A stretch of 64,000 nt of DNA, from positions 310,001 through 374,000 of the forward strand of contig JAJFPB010000007.1 in NCBI GenBank assembly GCA_020881915.1, given 5' to 3'. The notes under the pieces are model-generated. The model saw nothing but the letters and a program-made list of their open reading frames with translations, was not told the DNA's origin and did not search any database. Origin of the DNA: Paramyrothecium sp. XJ0827 (taxonomy: Eukaryota > Ascomycota > Sordariomycetes > Hypocreales > Stachybotryaceae). A program made the position numbers and the translations under genes. Below, one piece after another: positions 36,885-48,586 of the stretch. The stretch's first letter is position 1; every line of letters begins with the position of its first letter.

Positions 36885-37626
36885 TTTGATAGGGGTGATG
36901 GAGTGCGAGTAAGTGGATGTAGACTGATGCTTTTTATCGAATACTGCGGCAAGAATTGCATTGATGAAGGGACTCGCGAGTCATCTTATACTTTGCCAAA
37001 GACTGGGAACTACCTAGTCTGCACATATTCTTATACGTGATGCTGACAATGCTAACCGGTCCGCAATGTCTATAGAATAGTAAATCATCTAGGATTGACC
37101 GAGCGAGCCTTTTCTTTGATCCGAGCTAACCACTTGAAAAGCCAGAATATTGCTCGTGTTGACAAGGTTTATATTAATTGGGTGAGGATTGCTGGCCAAG
37201 CTTTGACTCTCCGCAGCCAAGCATTACACCCCACTGCCAAGCCATACTCAGGAGTTTCCACAGTTTGCGAACCACGATTCTAACAGTTTGATTTGCCTTG
37301 CATAGCACGTGTTGTACCTGAAGTACTTGGCATATCCATCGCTTCGTAGAAGGCTTTCCGATGAAGCATCAGTTCGCTTTGCACCTTCCTAACGTGTCCA
37401 GGAAGGATGCATAGGATGGAGCCTCAACTTAATTCAGACCCTGAAGCCTTTACCCAGAAATACCTAAGTTGGAAAACCTGGCAAAGTGTCGTGCTGTGTC
37501 CTCCCTTACCTCCGTTGGGCCACCTTGGACTTCTGATGTAAGAGAAAGCACGAGGTTTCCTGCCCTTACAGAAACACATTGCGACACTGGGGAGTTGCGG
37601 ATATCAGCCAATTCTAATCAAGCGTC

Positions 37627-39030
37627 ATGGAAACTACAGAAGGCCAGCTGCAAGCTCACTGGCAATTGTCAAAATGTCTAAGTGTAGTTGCGACTTGTGC
37701 TTCCGGCATCGGAATATCCTTTATCTCGCTATCAAAGAGACACGCTCATCCGCGGCTCGTCATTTTAATGATGGGGTTGCCAATATTAATGGCTTTTCGA
37801 TCGTCCAAAGATTTCTCCCCTGATGATTTTGCCAACGAGATCTTCGCACGGTTTCTTCTCATTTTTCTCGCCCATCAATCGTTCCTTCACTGGATCTTAG
37901 GCCCCGAAGAGGTTGAGAAGGAGAGACGCACATTTGGCAACCTCGTGTCTAGCTCGGAAAACACGAATCCCGAATCGAAGAGGGTGTCGGAAGAGCGCAT
38001 TCAAGCCACTTGTCGCAATTGGACATTTGCTTACAAAATGTTGTTCAATGCAAGATGTCTTGGCACAGCCTGGAAAGTCCGACATGCTACTTCGCCGAAA
38101 AAGCTCAACCATGAAGCAGAGGATGCAGAACCAGCAGAGCAGAGAAGAGTCGCGAATGGAAGAACTACCAAGACGACGACCGAACAATCTACGATGATCA
38201 TCAAACCGAAGCCTATATCCAGGTCGTTCTTCGTCCTAAGAAGATTAGGTACATTAATCTTACGATTCATCGCCCTTTGCGCGTATTATGATCCCAGCTT
38301 CCACCTATATATGCCGGATGGAATGACATGGAAGCGCGACGACTTCTCTCCTAGAAATCAAGCAAAATACTGGCGACTGCTGCGGTCTCTCCCAGCCTTG
38401 TCAGAAGAGGGGAGCCAATTTCTTACTCGCGCCAGCTTCATCCGATTACACCTAGTCATCGACCAAATGATCCCCGACTACCTTTCACTTTCGTCCTACC
38501 ATGATATCTTATCTATCATTGCCGTCACCTTGCGGCTCGATACCCCTGAAGAATGGCCATCGTTGTTCGGCCAACTCGGACATGCGTACACCGTACGCAG
38601 GTACTGGTCTCATTTTTGGCATCTGCTTGTGTACAGATCGTTCAGCGCCCACGCCGAGTATTTCTTCACAAAAGTTGTTCGGATTCGGAGTCGCAGCACG
38701 ACGACGCGGTATTTGAACAACGCTTTTGTTTTCATCCTTTCAGGGCTCATGCACGCTCTCGTAGAATGGACTTTGAGTACGGATACCTGTTTACAATGCG
38801 GCTGTTGGGCAACCCATTGGCGATTCTGCCTGCAAATCGGTGCTATATTAGTCGAAGAACTGTTCCAGATCGCTTGGCGCACGATAGAGGAGAGGCTGGT
38901 TCCTGGCCAAGAGCATTCTGCTCTTCTGAAAGCGGTATATAGGTTATTCGGCTACAGCTGGGTGTTCGTCTGGACAATATGGTCTAAAGAGTTCACCTTC
39001 TTCCCTCGGGCATACTGCTTGATGCAGTAG
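37627..39030 (+). CDS. MBOAT/wax-synthase-type membrane O-acyltransferase
   Basis: A single exon of 467 codons. Multiple hydrophobic segments span the protein: LSVVATCASGIGISFISL, LVILMMGLPILMAF and FARFLLIFLAHQSFLHWILG at the N-terminus, with four more in the C-terminal half. The C-terminal block YWSHFWHLLVYRSF and, 50 residues on, LNNAFVFILSGLMHALVEW matches the wax-synthase-like MBOAT pattern, with the His of GLMHAL as likely catalytic residue. Related fungal enzymes acetylate hydroxyl groups on terpenoid or meroterpenoid metabolites in the ER membrane. The next gene, on the opposite strand, is a second acetyltransferase and then a Zn2Cys6 regulator, supporting a secondary-metabolite context. 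No backbone synthase is in the window. Confidence 0.78.
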   Translation: METTEGQLQAHWQLSKCLSVVATCASGIGISFISLSKRHAHPRLVILMMGLPILMAFRSSKDFSPDDFANEIFARFLLIFLAHQSFLHWILGPEEVEKERRTFGNLVSSSENTNPESKRVSEERIQATCRNWTFAYKMLFNARCLGTAWKVRHATSPKKLNHEAEDAEPAEQRRVANGRTTKTTTEQSTMIIKPKPISRSFFVLRRLGTLILRFIALCAYYDPSFHLYMPDGMTWKRDDFSPRNQAKYWRLLRSLPALSEEGSQFLTRASFIRLHLVIDQMIPDYLSLSSYHDILSIIAVTLRLDTPEEWPSLFGQLGHAYTVRRYWSHFWHLLVYRSFSAHAEYFFTKVVRIRSRSTTTRYLNNAFVFILSGLMHALVEWTLSTDTCLQCGCWATHWRFCLQIGAILVEELFQIAWRTIEERLVPGQEHSALLKAVYRLFGYSWVFVWTIWSKEFTFFPRAYCLMQ

Positions 39031-39095
39031 GTACGAGCTTGACAAGACAAAATAACAACGGGAGATGACGACGTCAATTAGTCCATTGAAATTAT

Positions 39096-40586
39096 CTAGG
39101 TCAATTCTTGGATTTCCACCTTTAATTGCTCACACAGCATATCAACAAATCTACCCTCATCTTCCGAGACACCCAATGCCCCTCCCTGCCATGTCACCGT
39201 GCATACTAAGCTCCCATGTTTGAGAGATGCAAAGTTGAAGGAGATCGGAGGTCCAGTGACATGCCCGGGTTGTGCAAACACCATCTTCGTAATGCGAACC
39301 CTTTGGTCGCTATGCTCTTCGAGAGCTGGATTGGGTTCTTGGTCCAAGCTCCCGATATTGCTCATCTCAATGGAGCAATCCCTCGCCGTTCCGATCTTGC
39401 CGATTGTCCACGCTCGAATGCTCGGCAAGTATCGTAGTAATCCAATGGGCTGGTCATTCAGCTTACTTGCGGCAAGCGCAAATCTGCGAGTTGATCCTTC
39501 GGCGGCTGCCCATTCATGCCTTGTAAGAGGCCCTGAGACAAGAGAACGCAGGTGGACACTGTAGCAACCCGATGCAAAGTCCCCCATCTCTGTATTTGGA
39601 ATACCAACTGCGCGTCTCATGTTAATTGCCGTCTGGGAAACAAAGTTTGTGATACTAGGATCGGGAAGCGCCCTGCTCAGCACACGGGTTATGAGCTGCA
39701 AAAGTATGCCTGTCAACTTGGTATCGTGGGCTCTAGCCGTGCGTAAAACATTTTCAAGAATTTGAGGTTCGATCTCGAACATTCTCAATTTTGTATTAGT
39801 ACCGCCGGCCTGCTCAAAGAATATCTGCGTAGCCGTCCACGTGCCTTCGTCGGTGATTGAAGAAGAAGTGCGAAGACCTAAGAAGTTGGCGAGAAATCTT
39901 GGCATGATAGTGGCGATGAAAGGAACGAGCAGAAATTTCCACGAGATGGGGAGTCGTTCCGGGGTGTCGAAAGGGGGAGGAAGCGGTCTTTCAATCGTTG
40001 GAACGAATGACAATGTGACAGGCGAGGCACCTTGTCTCAGAGCGCTGAGGAAAGTACGATGAAAACAAGAGCCCGTTAAGCCATCGCCAATCATGTGGCT
40101 ATACGAGAACCCGATGAAGTATTCTCCAGATTGAAGATGCAGAACTAGAATCCTCCAGTGTGGTTTGTCGGGAGGGAATGGAAAGTCCAGGTCTGCTTCA
40201 AGGGTATGCTCGATGGCTTGAGCATCACTGCCATTAACGACGGGCTCACAAAAGCGTATGTGATCTGCAAGGTCGATGGACTTGACACGTTCATATGTTG
40301 ATTGATCGGTCTGCCTATTGCCGACAACGACGCACAGCCAAGGGTGGATGTCTATGCAGTGTTTCAAAGGAGAGAAGAAGTATTGCTTCCCGTGGACTGT
40401 AACATCTTGTCCAAGGTCGTACACGGCCCCAATGATAACTGCATGATAGTAGCCTGCATCTTCGCGACAGATGGTTCGCTGCTCGTTTGGACCTAGAATA
40501 CAAGTTTAGAGAAATTGCACGTTTGGTTCGAGAATGGGTGGCATCATACTTGCGCGCCTTAGGAATTGAGCCTCTGGAGCCATCAT
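39096..40586 (-). CDS. HxxxD alcohol O-acetyltransferase-like (condensation-fold) enzyme
   Basis: A short first exon (40550-40586, MMAPEAQFLRRA) joins the main exon (39096-40492) across a 57-nt intron, giving 477 aa. The acyltransferase catalytic motif is SHMIGDG (HxxxD) at about residue 170, preceded by the usual YFIGFSYSH strand. The N-terminal NEQRTICREDAGYYHAVIIGAVY and the C-terminal FAQPGHVTGPPISFNFASLKHGSLVCTVTW regions fit the alcohol acetyltransferase/trichothecene-acetyltransferase superfamily. It would transfer acetyl (or acyl) from CoA to a hydroxyl in the cytosol. It is tail-to-tail with the MBOAT gene, 65 bp apart. The substrate is unknown. Confidence 0.82.
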
Positions 40587-41265
40587 GCCGAGCTATTCAA
40601 CAACTCGTTACAATGTTTAGGAAAGCATGAAACCGCAGCCCCTAGATGCGAGAGGCCAGAAATTGGGTTGAAAAGTGGAAGAACTGGTAACAGCCGCGTT
40701 TATATACCTTTGGCATTCCACCATGAGGGCTGCGGCGGAAGGATGGTACAAATTTGATGAAGACAAGGGAGTGGAGCCCGGATCAGTTTCGTGCCTCCCG
40801 AGACATCGTACTTTGCCGAATTGGGAAGTAAGTCTCCGGTCTTAGTGCGTAGCTCATGGTTCCAAGCTCACCACGCAAGCCTCCTAACAACCAACATCCT
40901 GGTTTCTGAAAGCCTCGCCATTCAATTTGAAGTGGAGCCTTTCCAAATAACAAGAAGGGCCTGTTGTGATCAAGCCTACGCGTTCATAGCTTATTGGCCC
41001 CGGGCCATATGTTGTGAGGATTTTGGCCAATGCGTCTCGTCTGGCACATCCTGTTCCAGAATCACTAGATTTCGCTGATCATGGTAAGATCCTTCGTCTT
41101 CCAGTGTGGCTGTTCCCTGAAATAAATTGTCTGGAGTGGGTCTCGAGCCTCGGGAACACGGGAGGCTACATAATCACGATTTTGGAGGGAACAAAACGCC
41201 GTCGAAATGCCTGATTGTAGCGTTGCGACGTGCTTGCCCAGCCACCGATGATAAAGTGAGGGTAA
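40587..41265. other. promoter of acetyltransferase gene
   Basis: This 680-bp spacer lies between the acetyltransferase 5' end and the 3' end of the next regulator gene. I see no gene or repeat. Confidence 0.4.
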
Positions 41266-42894
41266 TCAAGGTAGAAAGCCAGTGGGCAAGTTCTCGTCGA
41301 CGAGATCGAACCAAAGCCCCTTGAATCCGGAGTCGCGCGCCATCTGTACCCTACGTACAAAATCCAAGGTCGATTGTCCATGTTGGCCCAGTCGGAACCT
41401 CAGACGCGCAAACGCCTGGTGAACAAGAGCTCCGGGCCCAGGCCTCTCCAGCATGGCCACCAGCAAGGGAAAGTCCAAGCCCAGCCCGGTAGCTCCTCCT
41501 GGAGGTTGGTGCGCTAGGGGTGTGAGATCCTCCAAGATTTGGTCTGCGTATATTTGCGCAATATTATCATTCACCCCGAGTGGGAAGCGCAGGCGATGAA
41601 TTACGAGCAGGGCAGCCAAGCGATAAACCGAAGCCTGCGTCAAGATGGCTATGGAATCAGATTCTCCATATGCGGAGAAGAAATTTGTTGGCAGTTGTGG
41701 CTCCCAGGCGATGAACTGTTTCTCGATAGTCATGTATGGATTTTCTGCATCAGCCACGGGCAATGCCTGAACTCCTTCAAATTTGCAACCATGGCTGAGG
41801 ATGCATAGGTCGTAAAATAGGGTGAGTAGGGGTGCAGTAAGACCAACAAATCTGTCAACATTGTGTCTGTCTGTCCTTGGTATCCTCACAACCGGTATCT
41901 CACGTCGAAGAACACACCCGACCGTGTCTATCAATATGAGTGGTAAGACGAAAGGGTCTATGGTGGGCTCGTGGATCAAGCCCGCCATGTAAGGCTTGAT
42001 GCTCAGTAATGCTCCTGTAACAATGGGGCGCGTGCTAGGAATTTGCATCATAGAATCGTAAACCAACATGAGTTGTCCTAGTACGGCCACCACAATGGCA
42101 TCTTGAGCTTGCTTGATGGAAGCCACTAGTCTTGTGAACTGTTGTAGGCAGTGGGCGGCCAGTTTGGTCTCCACTGACCCATTCCCTTCGTCTGCCGTGA
42201 GTGGGCGCCTACGCAATCTAAGCATAGCTAGCACTGTAGCGTAAGCATCGATCAAAACGTCAGGTGCATAACCGAGGACGCTTCTGACATCACGTTGAAG
42301 CTGATCTGTGAAGCTAACGCCAAGCATGAAATGTCGATGCAGTTCAAAGAAGCCCTGCCTTGACTCAATAAAATAACATATTTCCGAATACCGTGGGACG
42401 CGAAATCGGAAATCCAGTGGGCTGCGAGGAATTCTGAGAGGCCCTGGGGAAGCTACAACTGCTTCTTCCGTTATATATGTTTGGGCGGTGGACGTGCATG
42501 GCTTTGCAGGAGTTTGCCAGCTAACTGATTGCAGAGTTGAAATCGCACCTTGCCGCGTGTTTTCTCTCTCCTTGCGGCTTTCTGCTTTACGATCCTTGTC
42601 GCCACGCTTTGATACTGTTTCTTTGTTCCGCAGGCTAGGCAGAAGTACCATGTATGTTCCCTGGTTGTGGTCAACAACTTTGACATCTGGTGGCCGGCCC
42701 ATGCGCCTCTTTGCTTCAAAGTGGCACGTCTTTTTCAAGGCTTTACACCGACTGCACGAAGCCTGGCCTGTTTCAATGATACATCTCTCCTTGCATTGAC
42801 GACAACGCTCGCACGCACGTCTCAGGGGGTTCATCCTTAGTGGAACTCGTGTAGCCATAGGCACATTGGTGCATGGAAATACGGGCTGATGCAC
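41266..42894 (-). CDS. Zn2Cys6 fungal transcription factor, intronless
   Basis: A single exon of 542 codons. The zinc cluster is near residue 28: CERCRQCKERC, eight residues, CSRC, six residues, C. It is immediately followed by a basic stretch with an AT-hook-like core (KRRMGRPPDVK). The rest is the regulatory domain (SYSEICYF-like region through LLVIHRLRFPLG). ATG codons at 42894, 42858 and 42834 are all possible starts. It follows two acyltransferase genes on the same side of the locus and could be their regulator; that is layout inference only. Confidence 0.86.
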   Translation of the reverse strand: MHQPVFPCTNVPMATRVPLRMNPLRRACERCRQCKERCIIETGQASCSRCKALKKTCHFEAKRRMGRPPDVKVVDHNQGTYMVLLPSLRNKETVSKRGDKDRKAESRKERENTRQGAISTLQSVSWQTPAKPCTSTAQTYITEEAVVASPGPLRIPRSPLDFRFRVPRYSEICYFIESRQGFFELHRHFMLGVSFTDQLQRDVRSVLGYAPDVLIDAYATVLAMLRLRRRPLTADEGNGSVETKLAAHCLQQFTRLVASIKQAQDAIVVAVLGQLMLVYDSMMQIPSTRPIVTGALLSIKPYMAGLIHEPTIDPFVLPLILIDTVGCVLRREIPVVRIPRTDRHNVDRFVGLTAPLLTLFYDLCILSHGCKFEGVQALPVADAENPYMTIEKQFIAWEPQLPTNFFSAYGESDSIAILTQASVYRLAALLVIHRLRFPLGVNDNIAQIYADQILEDLTPLAHQPPGGATGLGLDFPLLVAMLERPGPGALVHQAFARLRFRLGQHGQSTLDFVRRVQMARDSGFKGLWFDLVDENLPTGFLP

Positions 42895-43859
42895 AACCGC
42901 TCGGAAATTTAAGCGAATCAGAATCGGGTGTAATAATGAAGAAACCTATCGATATCCGGGCTCCATGGAAAGAGTCAAATGGCAAGTACAACGAGTGGAA
43001 ATAGAGCGGACGCATGACGATGCCACGACTGACCAGAAAGGAAATGCTGTCTCGGCCATCGAGAAGAGAAAAGGACATGGCATCGGATGTCGTGGGGATC
43101 CACTTTAGGGGCTCGTTTCTGACTCAGCACTCCAAGACGATTATGGATCATGCCTGAGACTCGTCTAACATGTTTCTGGGAATGCCTCTCTGTTTTGATC
43201 TTTGGGGTAACATGAGCCTCGCAATCAACGTCTTGGGGAAAAGTCTCTTGGTTCCTGGGACAAGATTGCCAACGGCCTCCAATTGGGATCAAAACGCAAT
43301 TAATGGCAAAAGGACGTGCTGCACTGGTTCGCGGCTAATCCCACCGTTTTCCAGCTCCGGCTGGTGAGCCTTGCTACTGGGCCATGACAGAGGTACCAGA
43401 CCTCGAAACATACATAATGCGGCCTCATGAGAGCGACCGCAACATAATATGTGGTAGTCAGGTAAGTAAAGCCTGCTGGAGCTGAATAGTTTGGCATATA
43501 GTGGCACGAAATGCGAAGTCGTAGAAAAGAAGAATAAGCACACATTTAATTCCCTATTCTGTCTTTGGTTCACGGTAAGCCTTCGGTCACGATCCATAAC
43601 TTCTCCACTTGACCCATACAATGCATTGGGCCGATCGCATATGCGCATCGCATCAAGATTGTGGCCGCCGATCTTGATCTCAGACTTGGCGCGAAATCCG
43701 GATTTTTCCTTGGTGTGGCGCAACCCTCTGCAGCCCAACAAGGGTCTGACATCATACACAAGAACATTTTATACCACCCTCCGCATGAAGAGTTTGGCAT
43801 CCCAGAATTGGTCATAATTTTGTGTCTGTATAACCGGAGACCCATTTCCGAGTTACAAC
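42895..43859. other. divergent intergenic region
   Basis: This separates the regulator (minus) from the small membrane protein (plus). Open frames on both strands at 43289-43900 overlap each other and carry no domain. Confidence 0.4.
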
Positions 43860-44282
43860 ATGGGCATTCCCTACTCAAAAGAGGTTCAAGGGGCCTTTGA
43901 ACAGGTCACGCCCCTGGTCGCAGCCGGGTTTGATGTGCTGAAGACGACCAAGAACATCGCCGTCCTCCTCGCTGTCATCCAAGTGCTTATCGGCGTGCTC
44001 CTCACCTTCGTGCTCTTCGCCATTTTAGCGGTCGCCTACTCAATAAACCCCGACTTGGAAAAAGAAAGGCAAGAGCTGGTGACACCATTACTGCAATGGC
44101 TGGCTAGCTGGGTCTTTACCTACGGCACCTTGGCGTATTGGTGCTTGAAGGTCTTTATTGTATTATCAACAGCATCTCTCGGTGTCTTCTTGTGGCAGGG
44201 CTCGCTCTCTGGCTACTCTTTGCCGAACTCTCCCCCCAATGAGCGAAATGATGGAACTGAAGGAGAGGAAGGCAAAGAGTGA
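43860..44282 (+). CDS. small membrane protein with N-myristoylation motif, unknown function
   Basis: A 140-codon exon. MGIPYSKE fits the myristoylation rule (Gly2, Ser6). After an amphipathic segment there is a long hydrophobic helix (NIAVLLAVIQVLIGVLLTFVLFAILAVAYSI) and a second hydrophobic region (WLASWVFTYGTLAYWCLKVFIVLSTASLGVFLW). The C-terminal 30 residues are acidic and hydrophilic (PNERNDGTEGEEGKE). Composition and codon use look genuine. I do not recognise the family. Confidence 0.6.
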   Translation: MGIPYSKEVQGAFEQVTPLVAAGFDVLKTTKNIAVLLAVIQVLIGVLLTFVLFAILAVAYSINPDLEKERQELVTPLLQWLASWVFTYGTLAYWCLKVFIVLSTASLGVFLWQGSLSGYSLPNSPPNERNDGTEGEEGKE

Positions 44283-45167
44283 AGAGTGGTGATTCCATGA
44301 GATATTGCCTCTATCACGACGGAAAACGAAGATTGAGAGGTTTATAATCCTCAGGTTCGGTCGTTGGAAAGACGGGAAAAGGGATTCTTTTTCGCGCCTC
44401 TGGGCTCGAAGTGAATTTGACCAAACGATGAGATTCTCTGATGGTGGCGCGATAATCAACATGGCTTGGTTTTGTGTTCTTGGAAAAAGCGATCGTAGAG
44501 AATGAACAAATAATACAAAATAATACGTTGGCCTGGTAATGATCTGTATAGAAGATGTCTTTCCTGGGTGCATTTTTTATCGATAGTCTGGAACTCGCAC
44601 AGATGGTCGACTAAGGCAGGCCTTAGATGAGCTTCTGCCTGACTATTGCGTGCATCTACCTCACCATGCATGGCCTGTTGTGCGATAGACTGGTCACTGC
44701 CATTTCAGAAAGCCACAGTGGGTAATAGATGCAAAGAAGACATCGACTAATGGAATGGAGGACTACGCTCTTGCGGAGGCAATGTGGAATCTCGCTTCTA
44801 ACCCAATGAGGTTGACGCCTGCAATCCCATACTTGGAGATCTATAGGCAGCTTTGCGGTAGTGGCGATTAGTATCGAGCTCCAAGATGGACCGTTCAAGC
44901 CTGCAGTCATGATGCAGAGTTCGTGAGAGTTCAAGAATATACCTTCAATAACAATATTGAAGCTATGTCCTCTTTGTCAACCACAAGCTGTGGAGTACTG
45001 GATCTTGCAATTAAACATTGGAATGATGTGAAATTAAATAATTTATGCAAAAAAACATGTAATTACAAAGCCATCCCTACCGGAACTTCGACCTGATTGA
45101 GACGGGTGCTCTCCAAATGTCAGACGGCTGTAGCCCAGTGTATCCGCTCATTCCAATTTGCTCGACC
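44283..45167. other. convergent intergenic region
   Basis: This is AT-rich 3' flank of the membrane protein and symporter genes. Nothing else is supported. Confidence 0.4.
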
Positions 45168-48098
45168 TTATTCTCGTTGTGGTTGACTGACGTCCAACCG
45201 GTCGTTGCGGATGAGTCGACGAAATATGTTGCCGAGCGCTTTTCGTGACTCGAAGAGCGGCCACTATATGTCAAGCGTCAGCTTCCGCGCTGTCGCACCG
45301 GAGGACGGTACTCACAAAGGTAATGAGGACTAAGCTGATGAGCACAAATGTTGCTGATGCGACACATTGAAGAACGAAGAGGCCCCTGGGGTAAATAACC
45401 GCAGTACCAGCAAGCGGAGCAGGAATAAGAACGACTGAGTAGAACGGTTAGCCATTTGCTGAAACATGGGGCATACTCGTAACTTACGGATAACCAAAAG
45501 AAAGAGTGCAGTGATGATGCGAAAACGAATTTGCGACGCCTCAAGCTTCACAATTTCCTCTGCATATTGGGCGTCACCCTCATCAGTTCGTCCTCCTCCT
45601 TCGACTCGATCGAGAGCAGGTTCCCACGCAGGGTCTTTTGACTTGATGGCACCACCCTGACTGCATCGAGGCGCCTTCTCGCTCGAGTTCGTGGTTAGTT
45701 CCAACACTGTCACACCACGGCCGATGGCTCTGGTGAGCTCAAAGTCGAAAGACGCTGGCTTGACAAGAGATAGCCCGATAGATACGATGGCACCGGTGCC
45801 CAAGGCTGACAGAGATCCGGCGAGGATCACTTTGCTGTCAGTGAGGGTCGTGGTATTGATGCTTCCCAAGGTTGTCACAGCAGTGACGTGCCAGCCTACC
45901 ATGCCCATGACCAGGCCTCCGATAACTCCGAAGATGGCGCCTGTCTTGTTCAGTTTACTCCAGCACATCAACAGACCGATGGGGAAAACAGCGCCTGACG
46001 TGCACACTGCCATGAGGTAGAAGAGAAAGTTGAGGTCTAGACCGATGTGCACGAAGGCAGTATCAATGCTGGCGAGAAAGATAGCCCAAAGGATGACAAC
46101 TAGCAGGTGTTAATGAAATGAAATTCAAATAATGTACCATTGACCTGCCGGAATGGTTCGCCCTCATCATCTGGACATTTGTCGCTGTTTTGTTGATGTA
46201 TTCACGATAGCTTTCCACATTAGCAATTCATCCAGATGGCTGGAGGACTGGAGCTGGTGGGTTTGCTTACATGTCATATGAGAAAATGGTCGACACTGCA
46301 ACAAACTGGGCAGATAGAGCGGAAGTAGTTGCCTTGGGCGAATCAGAAAGTGAATCACCAGGGTATCATCTTGTACAAACCATGAAGGCAATTATGATAT
46401 ACATCGCCGGACCAGCTTTACCCAGGATTGCCACACTTGCGAATGGCCCAGCAAGTCCTCTAGCAGAAAGATATCATCTTCAGTTAATCCGCATCAAGCA
46501 GGAGATGGAAGTAACTTACGCGCCAATTTGTGGCAGAGTGAGGCCATCGGGGTAGGTTGGGAAGGCTGGATTATTTACCAGTGCCCTTGCGGCCAGCCCC
46601 ATTGAGGACCCGATCCCGAGAGCAACTGTATTGAGGCATGAGCATCTCAACGTAATCCTGGAAGCGGGGCGTTTAGTCGGTTCCGTTACCGGAGAAGAAG
46701 AAACAGCCGGCGAAAATAAAGGCTTTGCTGGTTCCAGCTGGTCGGGCGGCAATGCTTCGTTGCCAATAGGCCCTGCCATCTGCTATTAGCTTTGATATGG
46801 CATTTGGACTTGCGAATACTCACTGGTCACAGAATGACAGTCCAAAGAAGGAAGTTGCAGCAGTTACAGCATAATCTGTTAACTTGTTAGTTACAGCCAG
46901 TCGAGGGCGAGAGGGTCACATACACATGCCGCCATCACTTCGGAACGAGAGATAGGATTCATGCCCGTTACCTACCACTGGACTCGCCTATAAGACGTCA
47001 ACGACCGAGACCCTACAGTGAAAACGTTGTAGAAAGAATTACCTCAGACGCTTCAAGTAGAAGGTCGTACAATTTGCCGGGAGAGCCGATTACGTCGCCT
47101 CGGGTGTAGGTCGCTAGTACAAGGACGAGAAGAGACGTGAAGAGGATAACGCAGTGGAGATAGTCCGCCCTGACGTACACCGATAAGTAACAACTGCGGT
47201 TCATGGGTGGCACATCACATACACAAAGGTGGCTCGAAGACCACCCGTCAACACTGTTAGGGTCAGTGGCTGTTCACCAGGGAATTGGAATGAACACGGA
47301 CCATAGGCAACGATGACCAATGGCAGCAGCCAAACAGCGGCATACTGGCTGATACCCGTCAATCCAGCAATGACTCCAGCACCGCCGATGAGGATCTCGC
47401 TGCCGACCACAAAGTTTGCTACTAGAGCAGCAAACATGTACGCAAGATGCCCATGAGTGCCAAAGCGTACCTTGGCCACTTGTAGAAAGCTGCAAGAGAT
47501 GGATAAGCCTCGACTCCGCAACCCAAAAACATAATCAATAGGGGAGGGCCATATTCCTTACGTCGAGGCGCCGCTGGCGTTGGCCTTGATCTTGGATGAG
47601 ACAAATGCGAAAGCAGCGATTTCTGGCTCGTTGTTAAGATGCATGTACAGAGTTGAGGTTATCTCGCGCGGGAAGCCTACCAACGAAACCTCCCATGCCG
47701 AACCAGTATGGTATCGAAACCCCGTAGAGATAAGTCAGCGTGCCCGTCTGCAGAAACACGGCTGCCCATATCCAAGCAGACGCGATACCCACGGAGAGCC
47801 TTGAAAGATGTGCGTTAGTTGAAGGTCATTCTCCGCTAGGGTCAGGTCATTGATGTACATACATTCCAGTCTTGATGGCTCTGGAAGCTGAAGAGAACTC
47901 TTCCACCTTGCCGGGATGAAAATTAGTATATCGTCTTTGCACCCAGGTGATAAAATTCATGAGTGCGGCGAAGAAGACACCGCCGACCAAAACTACGTGA
48001 AGTCAGCCGCCATGGTGAACATGATACACCGAGTCAATGGGAGGATGAAAGCGAGCCTTACTAGTCGCGTATCCTGCACTTTGGGGCAGTAGAGCCAT
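45168..48098 (-). CDS. DUR3-type sodium:solute symporter (urea/polyamine-like permease)
   Basis: About 17 small exons can be chained in phase, from MALLPQSAGYAT (48062-48098) through 47863-47992, 47681-47799 and 47562-47622 to WPLFESRKALGNIFRRLIR with stop at 45168-45170, giving roughly 680 aa. The chain follows the fungal urea transporter pattern throughout: QRRYTNFHPGKVEEFSSASR, SAWIWAAVFLQTGTLTYLYG, GGAGVIAGLTGISQYAA, GGLRATFVADYLH, AYWQRSIAARPAGTSK, NPAFPTYP, ATTSALSAQFVAVSTIFSYD and HIGLDLNFLFYLMAVCTSGAVFP. It would import a small polar nitrogen compound across the plasma membrane. One intron near 46148 needs a GC donor (GCAGGT) to stay in frame. The gene is divergent from the Zn2Cys6 regulator at 48587, and its promoter holds a TCGGATGGCCGA site. 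The substrate need not be urea. Confidence 0.88.
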
Positions 48099-48586
48099 GA
48101 TGATTGGCTGGATGTAATGCAGTACAACACGCCCTCGTGGTAATACCGACTGCTTGGCTCATCTGGGGGTCCTGCGTATCCCCACCCTGCAAGAGAACCT
48201 GCATGTTTATAGAGACTAGAGAAGAAGCACTGCCAACTGGATCCTCGTCAATTTCGACTTGCGCATGGTCTCGGCCATCCGAGGGCGTCTAGCTCGATCG
48301 CTCAAACGGCAGGGTCCGGCTCTCTCGGGTCGGTGGAGCCTCAAAACCCGAATTATCTGGCGCTAAGAACCGTTAATTACCAAATCCTGCAACATCAATT
48401 GCTCAAAACACTGGGGGTAGCACGCCATGGCCCATCTCTTATCGTTACTATCGCAGAGGGGCCCAAACCGGCTCTCGTTCTTCGCACGGCAGCCATGCGT
48501 CCGTGTCGATATGCCCCAGGTCTATGGCCAACCCCGTCCACATCGCCAATTGACGCCAGCTTGATGAGCTGTATTCCCGGTTAAAC
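48099..48586. promoter_or_regulatory. divergent promoter: symporter / Zn2Cys6 regulator
   Basis: This 488-bp region lies between two divergent genes and contains the 12-mer site at 48271-48282. The site lies about 175 bp from the symporter ATG and about 305 bp from the regulator ATG. Confidence 0.6.
48271..48282 (-). promoter_or_regulatory. CGG-N4-CCG site (TCGGATGGCCGA)
   Basis: On the minus strand this reads TCGGATGGCCGA, identical to four sites upstream of the rhodanese/FMO and NTF2-like genes. The CGG...CCG inverted pair is the form bound by Zn2Cys6 dimers. Confidence 0.6.

Larger units (their letters stand above)
34547..37626. other. 3-kb gene-poor region
   Basis: This contains the M14 promoter, repeat copy B, a short inverted word (GTAGAGAA at about 35363 versus TTCTCTAC at about 35432) and one possible small secreted protein gene (36642-36884). 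The rest has no supported gene. Confidence 0.4.

Noticed and set aside
43048..43062. Near-match to the 12-mer (CTCGGCCATCGAG)
   Set aside because: It lacks the second CCG/CGG spacing and does not match exactly, so it was not counted as a site.
43289..43759. 156-codon minus-strand open frame
   Set aside because: It overlaps other open frames on both strands, with irregular composition and no domain.
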